From the NCBI RefSeq assembly GCF_003751305.1, contig NZ_RJKV01000001.1:124001-188000 (forward strand): a stretch of DNA of 64,000 bases. Reading direction: 5' to 3'. The translations under genes and the position numbers were made by a program. The notes beneath the pieces are model-generated. The model was given only the letters and a program-made list of their open reading frames with translations. It was not told the origin of the DNA and did not search any database. Within the stretch, counting starts at the first letter, position 1. Each line of letters opens with the position of its first letter. Origin of the DNA: Stenotrophomonas rhizophila. GTDB lineage: Bacteria; Pseudomonadota; Gammaproteobacteria; Xanthomonadales; Xanthomonadaceae. Positions 54,699 to 61,963 of the stretch are shown here, piece after piece.

Positions 54699-55781
54699 AT
54701 GGCTGTCGAGGTGTTGGTGGTAAAGGAACATGCGCCAGGGGAACGGCGCGTGGCGATGACGCCGGAAACGGCGCGCAAGTTGATCGCGCTGGGAGCGAGC
54801 GTCGCATTCGAGCCCGGTGCCGGGGTGGCGGCGGGCTTCCCCGATGCGGCCTATCAGGACGTGGGCGCCCAGCCAGCCGATGACGCCCGCCTGGGCCAGG
54901 CCGATCTCGTGCTGTGCGTGCAGCCCCCGTCCAATGACCGCCTGGCCCGGCTGAAATCCGGTGCCAGCCTGATCGGCATGCTGCACCCGCAGGCCGACGC
55001 CGAACGTGCGGGCCTGATCCAGTCACGTGGCCTGCAGGCGTTCCCGCTGGAACGTCTGCCGCGCACCACGCGCGCGCAGTCGATGGACGTGCTCAGTTCG
55101 CAGGCGGGCATGGCCGGTTACAAGGCGACCCTGATCGCGGCCCAGCGCGCGCCGCGCTTCTTCCCGATGCTCACCACCGCTGCCGGCACGATCCGTCCTT
55201 CCAAGGTGCTGGTGGTCGGTGCCGGTGTGGCCGGCCTGCAGGCGATTGCGACCGCCCGCCGTCTCGGCGCGCAGGTGGAAGGCTTCGATGTGCGCCCGGA
55301 AACCCGCGAACAGATCGAATCGCTGGGCGCCAAATTCCTGGATCTGGGCGTGAGCGCGGTCGGCGAAGGCGGCTACGCGCGGCCGCTGACCGATGAGGAA
55401 CGTGCCGAGCAGCAGCGTCGCCTCGGCGAGCACCTGCGCACCGTGGACGTGGTGATCTGCACCGCCGCGGTGCCCGGGCGGCCCGCGCCGAAAATCGTCA
55501 GTACTGCGATGGCGCGTGGCATGAAGCCGGGCAGCGTGATCGTCGATCTCGCCGCCGAAACCGGCGGCAACTGCGAAGCCACGCAACCGGGCGAGGTAGT
55601 GGATCTGGACGGCGTGCTCATCGATGGTCCGCTCAACCTGGCCAGCCAGGGCGCAGTGCATGCCAGCGAGATGTATGCCCGCAACGTCTACAACTTCGTC
55701 GCGCTGTTCCTGAAAGACGGCGCGGTCACCTTCGACTGGGACGACGAACTGCTCGCCAGAACCCGCTGGGTCGCCGCCTGA
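54699..55781 (+). CDS. pntAa: NAD(P) transhydrogenase subunit alpha part 1 (soluble, dI)
   Basis: 360 residues. EVLVVKEHAPGERRVAMTPE, SYxAG-like turns, and VLVVGAGVAGLQAIATARRL (NAD-binding) mark the AlaDH/PNT-like dI domain; SMDVLSSQAGMAGYKA and RGMKPGSVIVDLAAETGGNC follow. It binds NAD(H) at the cytosolic face and passes hydride to the NADP-binding part of PntB. PntA is split here, so the membrane part is in pntAb. Unusually the pntAb gene is not adjacent: a 1.3-kb minus-strand sigma operon intervenes. Confidence 0.93.
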   Translation: MAVEVLVVKEHAPGERRVAMTPETARKLIALGASVAFEPGAGVAAGFPDAAYQDVGAQPADDARLGQADLVLCVQPPSNDRLARLKSGASLIGMLHPQADAERAGLIQSRGLQAFPLERLPRTTRAQSMDVLSSQAGMAGYKATLIAAQRAPRFFPMLTTAAGTIRPSKVLVVGAGVAGLQAIATARRLGAQVEGFDVRPETREQIESLGAKFLDLGVSAVGEGGYARPLTDEERAEQQRRLGEHLRTVDVVICTAAVPGRPAPKIVSTAMARGMKPGSVIVDLAAETGGNCEATQPGEVVDLDGVLIDGPLNLASQGAVHASEMYARNVYNFVALFLKDGAVTFDWDDELLARTRWVAA

Positions 55782-55788
55782 AATAACA

Positions 55789-55821
55789 GGGACGGAGGTG
55801 GTTAATAATCCCCTCCGTCCC
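55789..55821. terminator. Hairpin between pntAa and the TPEQR gene
   Basis: GGGACGGAGG and CCTCCGTCCC at 55789-55798 and 55812-55821 form a 10-base stem with an A/T-rich loop. It lies between the convergent pntAa and the DUF3106-like gene and may stop both transcripts, separating pntAa from pntAb. Confidence 0.6.
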
Positions 55822-55831
55822 CGTTAACGGC

Positions 55832-56257
55832 TCAGCGCTTCGGCGGTGGCGGCGTCGGCGCAGGGTTGGCTTTGAGCCAGGCCTTGCGTTCATCCGGGGT
55901 CATCCGCGCCCAGCGGTCGCGCAGCGCCTGCCGCTGCTCCGGGGTCATGCTGCGCATCTGACCAAACAGTGCGCGCGCCTGTTCGCGCTGTTCCGGCGTC
56001 ATGTTCTCGAAACGGTGGCGGCCCCGGTGCGCCTGCGCGCGCTGTTCCGGGGTCATGGTCAGCCAGCGCTGGCCGTGCTGGAGCATGCGCTCGCGTTGCG
56101 GCGCCGGCGCATCGTTCCAGCGGTCACGCACGGGCGCGATCAACGCTTCGCGCTGCTGCGGGCTGAGTGTGTCCCAGTCCGGGAGCGGGGCGGTCTGCGC
56201 CCAGCTGGCCGCACTCAGCGTCAGCAACACCAGCCCCAGGGACAGTCGCAGTTTCAT
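55832..56257 (-). CDS. DUF3106-like periplasmic protein with TPEQR repeats
   Basis: 141 residues from the second of two ATGs (56257; GGAG upstream). Signal peptide to about residue 20 (LVLLTLSAASWA-QT). The mature part repeats (S/M)TPEQR-type motifs: LSPQQREAL, APQRERM, LTMTPEQRAQA, MTPEQREQARA, MTPEQRQALRDRW, MTPDERKAW. This resembles DUF3106 and, loosely, Spy/CpxP-type helical proteins that sense or buffer periplasmic stress. It is the last gene of a minus-strand operon whose upstream members are a putative anti-sigma factor and an ECF sigma factor. Confidence 0.8.
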   Translation of the reverse strand: MKLRLSLGLVLLTLSAASWAQTAPLPDWDTLSPQQREALIAPVRDRWNDAPAPQRERMLQHGQRWLTMTPEQRAQAHRGRHRFENMTPEQREQARALFGQMRSMTPEQRQALRDRWARMTPDERKAWLKANPAPTPPPPKR

Positions 56258-56259
56258 CA

Positions 56260-56595
56260 TCACTCCATTGCCAGGTCGGTACTGCCCAGCCACACATACA
56301 GATCGGGATTTTCGTCGAGAACGTCGCTGCCGTCATCGGCCGCGTTCGCCACGACCGGTGCCGGCGGGGCGGTCGATTCGCCGAGGAGGAAACTGTAGCC
56401 CAACGCGAGCGCGACCACCGCCGAACAGGCCGTGGCCATCCACCAGGACGGCGCATGCCGCTTGGCGGTCGAGGCGCCATGACGCGCGCTGCGCAACCGC
56501 GCCAGCGTGGCCGGCGAGAGCGTATCCAGCGCCTGCGCATGCAGCTGCCGCAGGGCGGCATCGTCATGCATCGAAGGGGGCAGGGGGCGGTTCAC
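56260..56595 (-). CDS. Small membrane protein, putative anti-sigma factor
   Basis: 111 residues. Cytoplasmic N-terminal part of about 50 residues (LRQLHAQALDTLSPATLARL), one membrane segment near 52-70 (WWMATACSAVVALALGYSFL), and a periplasmic tail ending DLYVWLGSTDLAME. Its size, topology and place between an ECF sigma gene, overlapping it by four bases, and a periplasmic TPEQR protein fit an anti-sigma factor. No zinc-binding HxxxCxxC motif is present, so the assignment is by context. Confidence 0.65.
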   Translation of the reverse strand: MNRPLPPSMHDDAALRQLHAQALDTLSPATLARLRSARHGASTAKRHAPSWWMATACSAVVALALGYSFLLGESTAPPAPVVANAADDGSDVLDENPDLYVWLGSTDLAME

Positions 56596-57167
56596 AGGGC
56601 GATCTCCAAAGACTGCTGCAGCGCCTGGCGGGCGCGCGAAAGATGGGTTTTGACCGCGCCTTCGCTGCAGCCCATGGCCTTGGCCGTGGTGGCGCCGTCC
56701 AGGTCCTGCAGCACGCGCAGGGTGAAGGCCTCGCGCTGGCGCGCAGGCAACTCCCGCAGCGCCTGTACAAGGCGTGCGTACTGATCGCGCTGCTCATGGG
56801 CCTGGGCCGGGCCGGGCGCGTGGTCGGCCCAGTCGATGTCATGGTCGCCGTCGGCCTCGTCGCTGCTGCGCCAGAACTTCAGGCGGAAGCCACGGCGGCG
56901 CTGCAGATCCACGACGCGGCGGCGCAGGATGCTCCAGAACAGCGGTGCCCACTCGGCGGCGGGTTTGTCGCGGTAGCCGAGCATCTTCAACATGCTGTCC
57001 TGCACCGCATCCAGCGCGTCGTCGCGCTGGCGCAGGCCGGCCTCGGCGAAGCGGAACGCGCGCGGGCCGATACCGGCCAGGAACGCATCCAGCGACACCG
57101 GCAGCACCACCTCGGCAGTGGCGGGCAGGTCGGCATCCGTCGACGGTAGGGGAGAGCTCACCAGCAC
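56592..57167 (-). CDS. ECF-type RNA polymerase sigma factor
   Basis: 191 residues. Region 2 is weak but visible (AEAGLRQRDDALDAVQDSML then KMLGYRD). Region 4 is clear: LPARQREAFTLRVLQDLDGA then AKAMGCSEGAVKTHLSRARQ, the helix-turn-helix that contacts the -35 element. The region between (RRRGFRLKFWRSSDEADGDH) is charged. Followed by overlapping genes for a putative anti-sigma factor and a TPEQR protein. The targets are unknown; 130 bases of shared upstream DNA face pntAb. Confidence 0.88.
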   Translation of the reverse strand: MLVSSPLPSTDADLPATAEVVLPVSLDAFLAGIGPRAFRFAEAGLRQRDDALDAVQDSMLKMLGYRDKPAAEWAPLFWSILRRRVVDLQRRRGFRLKFWRSSDEADGDHDIDWADHAPGPAQAHEQRDQYARLVQALRELPARQREAFTLRVLQDLDGATTAKAMGCSEGAVKTHLSRARQALQQSLEIAL

Positions 57168-57297
57168 AGGGTAGCGGTCCGGCAGGGGGATACCGTGAGA
57201 ACGCCCCAGGGCGGGCGCGGTTGACCGGCCTGCCCGATTGGTTCAGCGCATGGTTATGATGCAGGGGACGGGATGACCGCCTGGGAGAGTGACTGCA

Positions 57298-57606
57298 ATG
57301 AGCGACGGGTTCGTGGCGTTGTATATCTTCATGCTGGCCGCCATTGCCGGCCACGTGATCATTTCGCGGGTGCCGGTGATCCTGCATACCCCTTTGATGT
57401 CCGGCTCCAACTTCATCCACGGCATCGTGCTGATCGGGGCGATGGTGGTGCTGGGACACGCACAGACCCCGCTGGAGAAGATCATCGGGTTCATCGCGGT
57501 GGTGCTCGGCGCGGGCAACGCGGCCGGTGGCTACGTGGTGACCGAACGCATGCTCGACATGTTCAAGCCCAGCGCCAAGCGCGATACCGGGGAGAAGGCG
57601 CCTTGA
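57298..57606 (+). CDS. pntAb: NAD(P) transhydrogenase subunit alpha part 2 (membrane)
   Basis: 102 residues from the ATG at 57298. Three membrane helices (FVALYIFMLAAIAGHVIISR, PLMSGSNFIHGIVLIGAMVV, IIGFIAVVLGAGNAAGGYVV), the short split PntA membrane unit of many bacteria. It forms the proton channel with PntB. It overlaps pntB (TTGA), but pntAa lies 1.5 kb upstream across the sigma operon, so it needs its own promoter in 57168-57297. Confidence 0.93.
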   Translation: MSDGFVALYIFMLAAIAGHVIISRVPVILHTPLMSGSNFIHGIVLIGAMVVLGHAQTPLEKIIGFIAVVLGAGNAAGGYVVTERMLDMFKPSAKRDTGEKAP

Positions 57607-59057
57607 ACGTGACCACCGCGCAACTGCTGCAGTGGCTGGTCCAGGTGAGCTATCTGGTTGCCGCCACCCTGTTCCTGCTCGGCCTGCAGCGCATGGCCTC
57701 GCCGATGACCGCGCGCAGCGGCATCCGCTGGGCCGGGCTGGGCATGCTGATCGCCACGGTGGCGACGTTCTTCCTGCCCGAGCTGCACAACATCCCGCTG
57801 ATCCTGGCGGCGGTGGCGATCGGCACGGGCGTGGCGTGGTGGTCGGCCAAGCGCGTGGCGATCACCGACATGCCGCAGATGGTGGCGCTCTACAACGGCA
57901 TGGGCGGCGGCTCGGCGGCGGCGATCGGTGCGGTCGAACTGCTGCGTTTCTCGTTCCTGACCAACCGCGATACCACCCACTGGAGCGAGCAGGCACTGGC
58001 CGATCTCGCCGCACGCCAGCCGTCCTCCACCGTGCTGGCGCTGGCCGTGATCGGTTCGGCGATCGGCGCGGTCTCGCTGTCCGGTTCGATCATCGCCTGG
58101 GCCAAACTCGATGGTCGGCTCGACCGCCGCGTCACCTTCCCGGGGCAGCAGGTGTTCAACCTGCTGGTCGCGCTGGCGATGGTGGTGCTGGGGATCTGGG
58201 CGGCGGTCACCTTGAGCCCGCTGGCGATCATCAGCTTCTTCGTGGTCGCGCTCGCGTTGGGCGTGCTGATGACGCTGCCGATCGGCGGCGCGGACATGCC
58301 GGTGGTGATCTCGCTGTACAACGCGTTCACCGGCCTGGCTGTGGCTTTCGAGGGCTACGTGCTCGGCAACGAGGCGCTGATCATCGCCGGCATGATGGTC
58401 GGCGCAGCGGGCATCCTGCTCACACGCCTGATGGCCAAGGCGATGAACCGCCCGATCAGCGGCGTGCTGTTCTCCAATTTCGGTGGCGGCGGTGTCGCGC
58501 AGGAAATCAGCGGCGCGCAGAAGCCGATCGAGGCCAGCGACGTCGCTGCGATGCTGGCCTTCGCCGAGCGCGTGGTGATCGTGCCCGGTTACGGCATGGC
58601 CGTGGCCCAGGCCCAGCACAAGGTGTGGGAGCTGGCGCAGCGCCTGATCGATCGCGGCATCAAGGTGAAGTTCGCGATCCACCCGGTGGCCGGGCGCATG
58701 CCAGGGCACATGAACGTGCTGCTGGCCGAAGCGGGCGTGCCCTACGACCTGATCGCCGACATGGACGACATCAACCCGGAATTCCCCAACACCGACGTGG
58801 TGCTGGTGATCGGCGCCAACGACGTGGTCAACCCGGTCGCGCGCACGGACCCGGCCAGCCCGATCTATGGCATGCCGATCCTGGACGTGGTCAACGCGCG
58901 CAACGTAGTGGTGATCAAGCGCGGCAAGGGCACCGGCTTTGCCGGGATCGAGAATGCGCTGTTCTACGCCGATAACGCCCGCATGCTGTACGGCGATGGT
59001 GCGGGTGCGGCGAGCGCGCTGGTCAGCGAGCTGAAGGCGCTCGACGGCGGGCATTGA
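57603..59057 (+). CDS. pntB: NAD(P) transhydrogenase subunit beta
   Basis: 484 residues from a TTG at 57603 (GTG at 57609 is possible). About nine membrane helices are followed by the NADP-binding dIII domain (VVIVPGYGMAVAQAQHKVWE and VLVIGANDVVNPVARTDPAS). With PntAa/PntAb it couples hydride transfer from NADH to NADP+ to proton entry, supplying NADPH. GGGGAGAAGG precedes the TTG by about 4-10 bases. Confidence 0.93.
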   Translation: MNVTTAQLLQWLVQVSYLVAATLFLLGLQRMASPMTARSGIRWAGLGMLIATVATFFLPELHNIPLILAAVAIGTGVAWWSAKRVAITDMPQMVALYNGMGGGSAAAIGAVELLRFSFLTNRDTTHWSEQALADLAARQPSSTVLALAVIGSAIGAVSLSGSIIAWAKLDGRLDRRVTFPGQQVFNLLVALAMVVLGIWAAVTLSPLAIISFFVVALALGVLMTLPIGGADMPVVISLYNAFTGLAVAFEGYVLGNEALIIAGMMVGAAGILLTRLMAKAMNRPISGVLFSNFGGGGVAQEISGAQKPIEASDVAAMLAFAERVVIVPGYGMAVAQAQHKVWELAQRLIDRGIKVKFAIHPVAGRMPGHMNVLLAEAGVPYDLIADMDDINPEFPNTDVVLVIGANDVVNPVARTDPASPIYGMPILDVVNARNVVVIKRGKGTGFAGIENALFYADNARMLYGDGAGAASALVSELKALDGGH

Positions 59058-59071
59058 GGGGCGGATGCAAT

Positions 59072-59097
59072 GGTCACGACCAACGGTCGTGACCTAC
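59072..59097 (-). repeat. REP-like palindrome after pntB
   Basis: GGTCACGACCAACGGTCGTG then ACCTAC; ACGACC/GGTCGT stem as at 45933, with CTAC at the tail. Confidence 0.6.
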
Positions 59098-59159
59098 AGC
59101 AGCACCGAAATTACGGCGGCATCCGACCGAAACCGGATCTACGGCGACACCGGACCTGC

Positions 59160-59184
59160 GGTAGTGCCGGCCGCTGGCCGGCTC
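59160..59184 (+). repeat. SMAG/REP palindrome, first of a facing pair
   Basis: GGTAGTGCCGGCCGCTGGCC then GGCTC: identical in layout and almost in sequence to 6327-6351. Confidence 0.75.
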
Positions 59185-59230
59185 AGCGTGATGCGTGAAT
59201 GCCGTGCGATCCGTTCCAACGCCATGAGGC

Positions 59231-59253
59231 GCCGGCCAGCGTCCGGCACTACC
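59231..59253 (-). repeat. SMAG/REP palindrome, second of a facing pair
   Basis: GCCGGCCAGCGTCCGGCACT then ACC; inverted relative to 59160-59184, 46 bases away. Confidence 0.75.
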
Positions 59254-59296
59254 GATGCATGCAACGCCACGCGGCGACAGCGCGCATGCAGGGCAG

Positions 59297-59716
59297 TTAC
59301 TTCGCCACCCACCAACCCACGACCAGCGCCACGCCCAGCCACAGCCATTCGACCGCGCCGTTGGCCAGGCCGCTCAGGGTCCAGGCCAGATAGGGCCCCA
59401 TGCGCAACGCTGATTCCCACGGGGTGAGTCCCATCGAGCCGCCGAGGTAGGCCGAAGCGATCCCCCAGTTGGCTGCCAGCGCCACCAGCACGGTGGCCAG
59501 CAGGGTCAGCACCACCCGGGTAGTACCGGCGCGCAGGGTGCCCAGACGCAGCATGAAGGCGATCTCCAACGCCGCCACAACCGCCATCCAGCCGGCCTGG
59601 CGGCCGGTCAGCAGGGCGATGAACAACCAGGCCAGCACGGCCGTGACGACACCAAGCAGCAACATCGGGGGCCAGAGCCAGTGACGGCTCCGGACAGGCA
59701 CGGACGTGGGCGACAT
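59297..59716 (-). CDS. Hypothetical four-helix membrane protein
   Basis: 139 residues from the ATG at 59716 with AGGAAGA upstream. Four hydrophobic segments: LWPPMLLLGVVTAVLAWLFI, GWMAVVAALEIAFML, VVLTLLATVLVALAANWGIA and GAVEWLWLGVALVVGWWVAK. No family recognised. Divergent from sufT by 118 bases; SMAG repeats follow. Nothing points to a function. Confidence 0.75.
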   Translation of the reverse strand: MSPTSVPVRSRHWLWPPMLLLGVVTAVLAWLFIALLTGRQAGWMAVVAALEIAFMLRLGTLRAGTTRVVLTLLATVLVALAANWGIASAYLGGSMGLTPWESALRMGPYLAWTLSGLANGAVEWLWLGVALVVGWWVAK

Positions 59717-59785
59717 GCAATCTTCCTGTAAGTCCCCACAGGATACCGGCTTGCGCGGTGACCGGCGCGTGGGCGGCCACTGGGC

Positions 59786-59791
59786 TAAAAT
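59786..59791 (+). promoter_or_regulatory. Putative -10 box of sufT
   Basis: TAAAAT in a TGGGC-TAAAAT-GG context, 43 bases before the sufT ATG. A tetramer TTGCG-like -35 at 59750-59756 is roughly 30 bases away, so the -35 is unclear. Confidence 0.4.
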
Positions 59792-59834
59792 GGTCGCCTT
59801 GCGGGAATTGGCCGCGACCCCCATATCGATCCAC

Positions 59835-60386
59835 ATGTATTCCCGTAGCAGTGAACCTGTCCACTTCGAACGCGACTGCGAGGCCGTCATGGTCCCGCAG
59901 GGCGAAACGGTCACGCTGCCCGCTGGCAGCTATGGCTATATCACCCAGGCCCTGGGTGGCAGCTATACCGTCTTTGTCGAAGGCAATCTGTTCCGCATCG
60001 CCGGCAAGGATGGCGATGCCATCGGCAAGGAAGCGCCCCCGGCGCTGGAACTGCCCGCCGATGCCTCCGACGAGGAGGTCGAAAAACTGGTGTGGCAGCA
60101 GCTGCGCACCTGTTTCGATCCGGAAATCCCATTCAACATCGTCGATCTGGGCCTGGTCTATGAAGTGGACCTCAAGCACCTGGATGACGGCCAGCGCGAG
60201 GTCGAGATCAAGATGACCCTGACCGCCCCCGGTTGCGGCATGGGCGAGATCCTGGTCGATGACGTGCGCAGCAAGCTGGAAATGATCCCGACGGTGGCGC
60301 AGGCCGACGTCGAGCTGGTGTTCGACCCGCCGTGGGGCCGCCACATGATGTCCGAGGCCGCCCGGCTCGAAACCGGCATGCTGTAA
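59835..60386 (+). CDS. sufT: Fe-S assembly protein SufT (DUF59)
   Basis: 183 residues from the ATG at 59835. The N-terminal 60 residues (ETVTLPAGSYGYITQALGGS then YTVFVEGNLFRIAGKDG) precede a DUF59/MIP18 domain: LRTCFDPEIPFNIVDLGLVY, MTLTAPGCGMGEILVDDVRS (conserved Cys) and ELVFDPPWGRHMMSEAAR. SufT helps Fe-S cluster assembly and is usually in suf operons; none of those genes are here. It lies 57 bases before ilvE on the same strand. Confidence 0.9.
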   Translation: MYSRSSEPVHFERDCEAVMVPQGETVTLPAGSYGYITQALGGSYTVFVEGNLFRIAGKDGDAIGKEAPPALELPADASDEEVEKLVWQQLRTCFDPEIPFNIVDLGLVYEVDLKHLDDGQREVEIKMTLTAPGCGMGEILVDDVRSKLEMIPTVAQADVELVFDPPWGRHMMSEAARLETGML

Positions 60387-60443
60387 CCGCCCATCGCCAG
60401 CCGGCGTCACGGCGTTCCCCGTAACCAGAACAGGAAATATCCG

Positions 60444-61541
60444 GTGTCCCAGTCTTCCGTGAGCTTCAACACCACCCGTTCCGCCCAGCCGCGCAGCAGC
60501 GAGGAGCGTGAACGCATCCTGGCCGCCCCCGGTTTTGGTCTGCACTTCACCGATCACATGGTGGAAGTGCGTTGGGACAAGGACACCGGCTGGCACGATG
60601 CCGTGGTACGCCCGTACGGCCCGCTGCAGCTGGATCCGGCCGCCGCGGTGCTGCATTACGGTCAGGAAATCTTCGAAGGCATCAAGGCCTACCGCCACGC
60701 CGACGGCTCGATCTGGACCTTCCGCCCGGAGGCCAACGGCCGCCGTCTGCAGCGTTCGGCCCAGCGCCTGGCGCTGCCGGAACTGCCGGTGGAGATCTTC
60801 GTCGAATCGCTCAAGCAGATGATTGCGGTGGACGCCAGCTGGGTGCCGTCGGCTGACGAATCCAGCCTGTACTTCCGTCCCTTCATGATCGGCGATGAAG
60901 CCTTCCTCGGCGTGCGCGGGGCGCACAAGGCCGGCTACTACGTGATCGCCAGCCCGGCCGGTCCGTACTTCGCCAAGGGTGTGGCGCCGGTGTCGATCTG
61001 GCTGTCCACCGACTACGCACGTGCAGGCAAGGGCGGCACCGGCGCAGCCAAGTGCGGTGGCAACTACGCCGCTTCGCTGCTGCCGCAGCAGAAGGCGCAG
61101 GCGCAGGGCTGCTCGCAGGTGCTGTTCCTGGATCCGGTGGAAGGCAAGTACCTGGAAGAACTGGGCGGCATGAACGTGTTCCTGGTCTACAAGGACGGCA
61201 CCCTGGTGACCCCGTCGCTGTCGGGCAGCATCCTGGAAGGCATCACCCGCGAGAGCATCCTGCAGCTGGCCCGCGACCGCGGCATGAAGGTCGAAGAGCG
61301 CAAGGTCACCCTCGAGGAGTGGAAGGACGGCGTGACCTCCGGCGATATCGTGGAAGCGTTCGCCTGCGGTACTGCTGCGGTGGTCACCCCGATCGGCCAG
61401 CTCAAGGGCGAAGGCTTCTCGGTGGGTGACATCAACGCGCCGGCCGGCGAAGTGACGATGTCCCTGCGCAAGGAACTGACCGACATCCAGTACGGTCGCC
61501 TGCCGGACCGTCACGGCTGGCTGGTCCGCCTGGACGCCTGA
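60444..61541 (+). CDS. ilvE: Branched-chain amino acid aminotransferase
   Basis: 365 residues from a GTG at 60444. Fold type IV with the PLP Lys in AAKCGGNYAASLLPQQKAQA (Lys about 195); GQEIFEGIKAYRHADGSIWT then FRPEANGRRL and LGGMNVFLVYKDGTLVTPSL then SGSILEGITRESIL are class II BCAT motifs. Length and sequence are of the longer BCAT type (about 360) rather than E. coli IlvE (309). It makes leucine, isoleucine and valine from their keto acids. A terminator follows 28 bases on. Confidence 0.95.
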   Translation: MSQSSVSFNTTRSAQPRSSEERERILAAPGFGLHFTDHMVEVRWDKDTGWHDAVVRPYGPLQLDPAAAVLHYGQEIFEGIKAYRHADGSIWTFRPEANGRRLQRSAQRLALPELPVEIFVESLKQMIAVDASWVPSADESSLYFRPFMIGDEAFLGVRGAHKAGYYVIASPAGPYFAKGVAPVSIWLSTDYARAGKGGTGAAKCGGNYAASLLPQQKAQAQGCSQVLFLDPVEGKYLEELGGMNVFLVYKDGTLVTPSLSGSILEGITRESILQLARDRGMKVEERKVTLEEWKDGVTSGDIVEAFACGTAAVVTPIGQLKGEGFSVGDINAPAGEVTMSLRKELTDIQYGRLPDRHGWLVRLDA

Positions 61542-61569
61542 TTCCTGCCGAGCCGAAGGGAACCAAAGA

Positions 61570-61597
61570 AACCCGCCTGGTGACAGGCGGGTTTTTT
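61570..61597 (+). terminator. Rho-independent terminator of ilvE
   Basis: AACCCGCCTG, loop GTGA, CAGGCGGGTT followed by TTTT; a strong hairpin with T tract. The remaining gap to 61963 is the leader and promoter region of the S8 protease; I see no gene in it and no clear operator. Confidence 0.93.
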
Positions 61598-61963
61598 GTT
61601 GCCTGTCCTGCGGTGGCAACCTCGCAAGCCATTGATGCGCAAGCGTTGTCCTGGCCCCGTGGACAGTGACAGCCATTTCGGACATTCGTTGACGCAATTG
61701 GACTGTTCAAAACGGCTCGTGCGCCTTCACTTTCACAAACCCTCGACACAGAAAGTCTCAAATCCGACATTTCATGTCACTGAAGTGCAGCTGAAACATT
61801 GTTGATCGTGCGGTGAGCCACTAGCGTCGGTGTGGGCGGTTTGATGTCAGGGGAACCGATCCACTCACCGGGCCCGATCCGCGCCATCGCTTTCAGCAGC
61901 CCCCGGATCGGACCTGGATTCTCTGCCGCGACGACGGCATTCACTGTCTGAAAGGGAAATCCG

